50,657 nucleotides of DNA from Candidatus Omnitrophota bacterium (GTDB taxonomy: Bacteria; Omnitrophota; Gorgyraeia; Gygaellales; UBA12090): assembly GCA_030674475.1 (NCBI GenBank), contig JAUSCZ010000017.1:174755-225411 (forward strand), in the 5' to 3' direction. Numbering within the stretch: the stretch's first letter is position 1; every line of letters starts with the position of its first letter. Below the pieces are notes generated by a model that was given only the letters and a program-made list of their open reading frames with translations, did no database searches and had not been told where the DNA came from. Positions 47,292 through 50,657 of this stretch are shown piece after piece. The position numbers were made by a program, and so were the translations under genes.

Positions 47292-48308
47292 CTACAGCCT
47301 TCTTCCCACTGCCTGGGCCACTGCCCTTAAAGAAGGAATTATCTTTCCAAAGCCTTCCGGGGTCAAAGACTGGGCCCCGTCGGAAAGGGCATCTTCGGGA
47401 TGAATATGCACCTCAATTATCAAACCGTCCGAGCCGACAGCAACCGCGGCCTTAGACAAAGGCTCAACCAGATCCCTACGGCCAGAGGCATGCGAAGGGT
47501 CAATGATTACCGGTAAGTGGCTTAGGGCTTTAACCACCGGCACAGCGCTGATGTCTAAGGTATTACGGGTAGAGTCTTCAAAGGTGCGGATACCCCGCTC
47601 GCACAAAATCACATTCATATTCCCTCCGGCCAGGATATATTCCGCGGACATCAACCACTCCTTAACCGTTGCCGAGAGCCCGCGCTTTAAAATCACCGGT
47701 TTCTTGGTCATCCCTACCTCTTTCAGGAGATTGAAATTCTGCATATTGCGCGCGCCTATCTGCAGGACATCGGCGTAACGGACCACCAACTCCACATCCC
47801 GGGTATCCATTACCTCAGTTACCGTAGGCAGGCCAAATTTATCTCCGGCCTCTTTTAGATATTTCAACCCTTCTTCACCTAATCCCTGGAAATTGTAGGG
47901 TGAGGTCCGAGGTTTAAAGGCCCCGCCCCTAAGGGCCTTAGCCCCATAGGATTTGACTATTTTCGCGGTTTCATACAAACTGTTATAATTCTCCACCGCG
48001 CAAGGCCCGGCAATAATCACCAATTCATCGCCTCCGATTTGGACCCCTTTGCCCAAATCAATAACCGAATTTTCTTTTTTGAACTCCCGGGAAACTAACT
48101 TATAGGGGGCCAAAACCGGGATTACCTTTTCTACTCCCGGAAAAGCCTCCAGCGGGGTTGAACGCAAAATATCCTCCGGCCCGATTACCCCGATGATAGT
48201 GCGCTCGGTCCCCTTAGACACATGCGGCTTAAGCCCCAGCTTAGTTACCCGTTCAACTATATGCTCTATCTCTTTTTCCGTAGTTTCCGGACGCAGAACT
48301 ATAATCAT
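47292..48308 (-). CDS. aroF: 3-deoxy-7-phosphoheptulonate synthase (DAHP synthase, type I-beta)
   Basis: First enzyme of the shikimate pathway. Residues 1-75 are a ferredoxin-like regulatory domain (MIIVLRPETTEKEIEHIVERV, GLKPHVSKGTERTIIGVIG). The catalytic barrel shows IIAGPCAVENYNSL, ALRGGAFKPRTSPYNFQGLG, LQIGARNMQNFNLL, ILKRGLSATVKEWLMSAEYI, CERGIRTFE and PSHASGRRDLVEPL. The N-terminal domain suggests feedback by Phe/Tyr, known for related enzymes. AAGGAGAA precedes ATG. 338 residues. Confidence 0.96.
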   Translation of the reverse strand: MIIVLRPETTEKEIEHIVERVTKLGLKPHVSKGTERTIIGVIGPEDILRSTPLEAFPGVEKVIPVLAPYKLVSREFKKENSVIDLGKGVQIGGDELVIIAGPCAVENYNSLYETAKIVKSYGAKALRGGAFKPRTSPYNFQGLGEEGLKYLKEAGDKFGLPTVTEVMDTRDVELVVRYADVLQIGARNMQNFNLLKEVGMTKKPVILKRGLSATVKEWLMSAEYILAGGNMNVILCERGIRTFEDSTRNTLDISAVPVVKALSHLPVIIDPSHASGRRDLVEPLSKAAVAVGSDGLIIEVHIHPEDALSDGAQSLTPEGFGKIIPSLRAVAQAVGRRL

Positions 48309-48329
48309 AAAAATTCTCCTTGATTAATT

Positions 48330-49412
48330 TTACCAGATTTCTTTTAACACCTCCACAAACCTCGTATTCTCCTGTTTTGTTCCCACAGTTACCCGGATAA
48401 AATCCTTTAAACCATACTGATACATATCCCGGATAATCACGCCATGCCGCAATAATTTTTTAAAAACCTCTAACCCATCTTGCCGGAGATTAAGCAGGAT
48501 GAAATTTGTTGCTGAAGGAATATATTCAATGCCGAGTTCTTTCAAGCTCTGATAGAGATATTTTTTACCTTCTGTGGCTATTTTTTTGCTTTTTTTAACG
48601 AAATCCGCGTCGCTTAATGCCGCTTGGGCCGCTTCCTGGGCCAAAAGGTTTACATTGAAAGGTTGACGGCAGCGCTCCAGATACTGGATGAATTCCTTTT
48701 TGGCTATCCCGTAGCCGATTCTTAAACCGGCCAACCCGTAGATTTTAGAAAAGGTGCGCAGGATCATAACATTTTTTCCCTTTTCTATGTATTTTAAAAC
48801 ATTGGGAAAGTCTTTTTGGTCAACAAACTCAAAATAGGCTTCATCAAAAACCACTAAGATATTATCCGGCAGGCTTAAAAGAAAATCCTCAACTTCTTTT
48901 TTATGGACATAGCTTCCGGTGGGGTTATTAGGGTTAGCGATAAAGATGACTCTGGTTTTAGGGCCGATGTTTTTCCGGAGAGCGGATAAATCATATTTAA
49001 AATCCTTTAAAGGAACAGTCCTTACCAAGCGGCCGTTTTGCTGGGCGATGATTTTATATTCCAGAAAGCTTACCTCTGAAGTCAGGATTTCTTCATCTTC
49101 TTGACAAAAGGTTTTGATGATAATATCAATTATTTCATCCGAGCCGTTTCCGAAAATCAGATTATCCGCTCCAACCTTCAGTTTTTTGCTTAAAGCCTGA
49201 CGCAGATAAAAACAGCCACCTTCAGGGTAGCGGTTAATTTTGCCCAAGGCGCCTTTTATGGCTTTGACCGCCTTAGGGCTGGGGCCGAGGGGGTTTTCAT
49301 TGGAGGCCAGCTTAATTACCTCTTTTAACCTTAACTGCCTCTTCACTTCTTCAATCGGCCTGCCCGGCTGATAAGGGGTAATATTTAAAATTTTGGGATT
49401 AATTTCTAGCAT
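48330..49412 (-). CDS. hisC: histidinol-phosphate/aromatic aminotransferase
   Basis: A PLP aminotransferase (360 residues) of the HisC family: LASNENPLGPSPKAVKAI, NGSDEIIDIIIKTFC, IANPNNPTGSYV, DEAYFEF, and PLP lysine in RTFSKIYGLAGLRIGYG. It sits in the aromatic cluster between pheA and aroF, and no other hisC is in the his block, so it may serve both histidine and Phe/Tyr synthesis, as in several bacteria. This is an inference from context. ATG is preceded by AGGGAAACAATA. Confidence 0.92.
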   Translation of the reverse strand: MLEINPKILNITPYQPGRPIEEVKRQLRLKEVIKLASNENPLGPSPKAVKAIKGALGKINRYPEGGCFYLRQALSKKLKVGADNLIFGNGSDEIIDIIIKTFCQEDEEILTSEVSFLEYKIIAQQNGRLVRTVPLKDFKYDLSALRKNIGPKTRVIFIANPNNPTGSYVHKKEVEDFLLSLPDNILVVFDEAYFEFVDQKDFPNVLKYIEKGKNVMILRTFSKIYGLAGLRIGYGIAKKEFIQYLERCRQPFNVNLLAQEAAQAALSDADFVKKSKKIATEGKKYLYQSLKELGIEYIPSATNFILLNLRQDGLEVFKKLLRHGVIIRDMYQYGLKDFIRVTVGTKQENTRFVEVLKEIW

Positions 49413-49444
49413 TATTGTTTCCCTGTGGTTTGTTAAGGTGGATG

Positions 49445-49496
49445 GGGGTCAGACCTCAACAATAGAAACTAACTTCTAAAGTTGAGGTCTGACCCC
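49445..49496. repeat. 16-bp perfect inverted repeat GGGGTCAGACCTCAAC
   Basis: GGGGTCAGACCTCAAC and its exact reverse complement, separated by 20 bases, in the pheA-hisC gap. The terminal sequence is a common dispersed repeat in environmental genomes, sometimes near REP-associated transposases. It is MITE-like but lacks a visible gene. Confidence 0.8.
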
Positions 49497-49509
49497 AGCT
49501 TGCTCTTTA

Positions 49510-50574
49510 CTACTCTCCCTGGGGGTAAGAACCTAAGACTTTCAGGTATTTGGCCTGGCGCTCTAATTCCGCGAGGGCGCGGGAAACATTTTTATCCTGG
49601 ATGTGCCCCACTAAGTCCACGAAAAAATAATAATCCCAGGCCTTTTTCTTAGAAGGACGGGATTCTATTTTGGTAAGATTGATGCGGCATTTCTTAAATG
49701 AGGAAAGCATATCATAAAGCGCGCCGACCTTGTCTTTTATAGAAAAAACTATTGAGGTCCGGTCTCGTCCGCTCGCGCCTGCCGAGGCATTTCCGATAAC
49801 CAAAAACCTGGTGATGTTATTAGGTGAGTCTTCAATACTTTTGGCGATTACTTTAAGCTTATAGACACCCGCGGCTAAAATTGAAGCGATGCAGGCGGAA
49901 TTCTTTTCTTTCTGGACAATCTGGGCCGCGCGAGTGGTTGAGGCGGAGTCTATCAACTCAATATGGAGAAAATTCTGCTGCAGCCAGAGGCGGCATTGAG
50001 CGAACACCTGGGGATTAGAATAAATCCTTTTTATATTTTCTTTGGAACACCGGCTCAAGAGATTATGCGAGACATTCATCACAATCTGAGCGCAAATCTT
50101 AAGGTCCGAATCCACCAGCATATCCATAGTATGGGTAACCGCTCCTTCAATAGAGTTCTCCACCGGCACTACCCCATAATCAGCGTTAGAGCGCTCGACT
50201 TCCTTAAATACATCGGCAATCGAGCCGCAGGCCAAATACTCCAACTGACTGCCAAAACGCTTTATCGCCGCCAAATGGGTAAAAGTAGCCTCCGGCCCCA
50301 GATAAGCAATCTTTAAGGGTTTCTCCAAAGCCAGTGAACTGGACATTATCTCCCGGTAAATTGCCTCTAAAGCGCTGTCGGTAAGCAGGGGATGTTTTAT
50401 CTGCTTAAGCCGCCTAATCAGCTCCACCTCCCGCTCCGGGGAATAAATGCCCTTACCTAACTTTTTCTTAATATTCCTGATTTTAAGGGTAATCTCCAGC
50501 CTTTTGTTTAAGGAAGAAACTATCCCGGAATCAAGATTGTCTATCCGCTGTCTCAGTTTTTGCAGGTTCTCCAT
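49510..50574 (-). CDS. pheA: chorismate mutase/prephenate dehydratase (P-protein)
   Basis: Makes phenylpyruvate from chorismate in two steps. Residues 1-80 are an AroQ-type mutase (NLQKLRQRIDNLDSGIVSSL, VELIRRLKQIKHPLL, IYREIMSSS). Then prephenate dehydratase: IAYLGPEATFTHLAA, PVENSIEGAVTHTMD, SNPQVFAQCR, STTRAAQIV, and NNITRFLVIG with the TRF motif. C-terminal ACT domain with ESRPSKKKAWDYYFFVDLVGH suggests Phe feedback. ATG 50574 is preceded by TTGAGGAAAATAAAG. An upstream in-frame extension is coded by a dispersed repeat and is not used. Confidence 0.95.
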   Translation of the reverse strand: MENLQKLRQRIDNLDSGIVSSLNKRLEITLKIRNIKKKLGKGIYSPEREVELIRRLKQIKHPLLTDSALEAIYREIMSSSLALEKPLKIAYLGPEATFTHLAAIKRFGSQLEYLACGSIADVFKEVERSNADYGVVPVENSIEGAVTHTMDMLVDSDLKICAQIVMNVSHNLLSRCSKENIKRIYSNPQVFAQCRLWLQQNFLHIELIDSASTTRAAQIVQKEKNSACIASILAAGVYKLKVIAKSIEDSPNNITRFLVIGNASAGASGRDRTSIVFSIKDKVGALYDMLSSFKKCRINLTKIESRPSKKKAWDYYFFVDLVGHIQDKNVSRALAELERQAKYLKVLGSYPQGE

Positions 50575-50622
50575 CTTTATTTTCCTCAATAATGATACTA
50601 TTTTCCTCCGACCGGTTGCAAG

Positions 50623-50657
50623 AAATCCTCCCCTTACCAAGGGGAGGCGGGGAGGGG
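50623..50657. repeat. CCTCCCCTTACCAAGGGGAGG repeat at window end
   Basis: CTCCCCTT and AAGGGGAG pair around ACC, followed by GCGGGGAGGGG. A relative of the repeat at 13827-13868; it is cut by the window end. Confidence 0.7.

Noticed and set aside
49445-49496. Intrinsic terminator between pheA and hisC
   Set aside because: No T-run follows the hairpin on the - strand, and the cluster continues downstream.

Overview
The window is gene-dense (about 58 coding genes and one tRNA; only one coding gene is on the + strand). It looks like a chromosomal segment of an uncultured Gram-negative-type bacterium, most likely Candidatus Omnitrophota (OP3) or a relative in the PVC neighbourhood. The main clues are a PVC-type small basic protein (18177-18464), a long secreted protein whose N-terminal part resembles domains I associate with Omnitrophota (38006-41200), heptose genes for LPS-like glycan, and housekeeping genes otherwise typical of deep-branching bacteria. 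The assignment is an inference; no rRNA is present.

Layout on the - strand, read left to right. 1-1658: secD (cut by the window edge), yajC, rpsP. 1719-9260: trpE and his genes (I, F, A, H, B, D), with a lipoprotein and two unrecognised genes between hisA and hisF. 9266-14999: alaS, recX, htrA, recA, which reach the his genes with almost no gaps and so may share a long transcript from a strong recA promoter. 15125-16294 (+): a GAF-GGDEF cyclase that shares its promoter region with recA. 16297-25226: aroB, an M50 protease, small basic protein, SPOR protein, HD-GYP phosphodiesterase, dGTPase-like protein, HIT protein, phosphoesterase, an orphan AAA/STAND ATPase and a LysM/LytM lipoprotein. 25248-29980: tRNA-Gly(CCC), thiC, thiE, thiD2, heptose genes, phosphofructokinase. 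30012-37825: amaP, response regulator, asp23, accC, accB, efp, pepQ, aroQ, Trm112-like protein, MEMO, TIM-barrel isomerase and rpsU, with a strong promoter before rpsU. 38006-41524: a secreted zincin-like protein and a small partner with their own promoter. 41855-50574: plsY, pgsA, lepB, lepA, then the aromatic cluster cmk, tyrA, aroF, hisC, pheA.

Metabolically the segment joins histidine synthesis, the shikimate/aromatic pathway (aroF, aroB, aroQ, tyrA, pheA, hisC, trpE), thiamine synthesis, fatty-acid and phospholipid initiation (accBC, plsY, pgsA), and envelope export (secD, yajC, lepB). c-di-GMP is both made (15125-16294) and degraded (19410-20471) within 5 kb.

The most unusual aspect is the short interspersed DNA. 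Many intergenic gaps hold imperfect inverted repeats built from degenerate 7-bp units (sometimes 6-bp), reminiscent of cyanobacterial STRR heptanucleotide repeats. The same material lies in frame inside hisF, hisH, hisB, alaS, trpE, cmk, a LysM lipoprotein signal peptide and the zincin. At least seven other palindromic families are mixed in. A separate structured element (5941-6079 and 41536-41675) ends exactly at the Shine-Dalgarno of two envelope genes and shows compensatory stem changes around conserved loops; it is the best candidate here for an undescribed cis-acting RNA.
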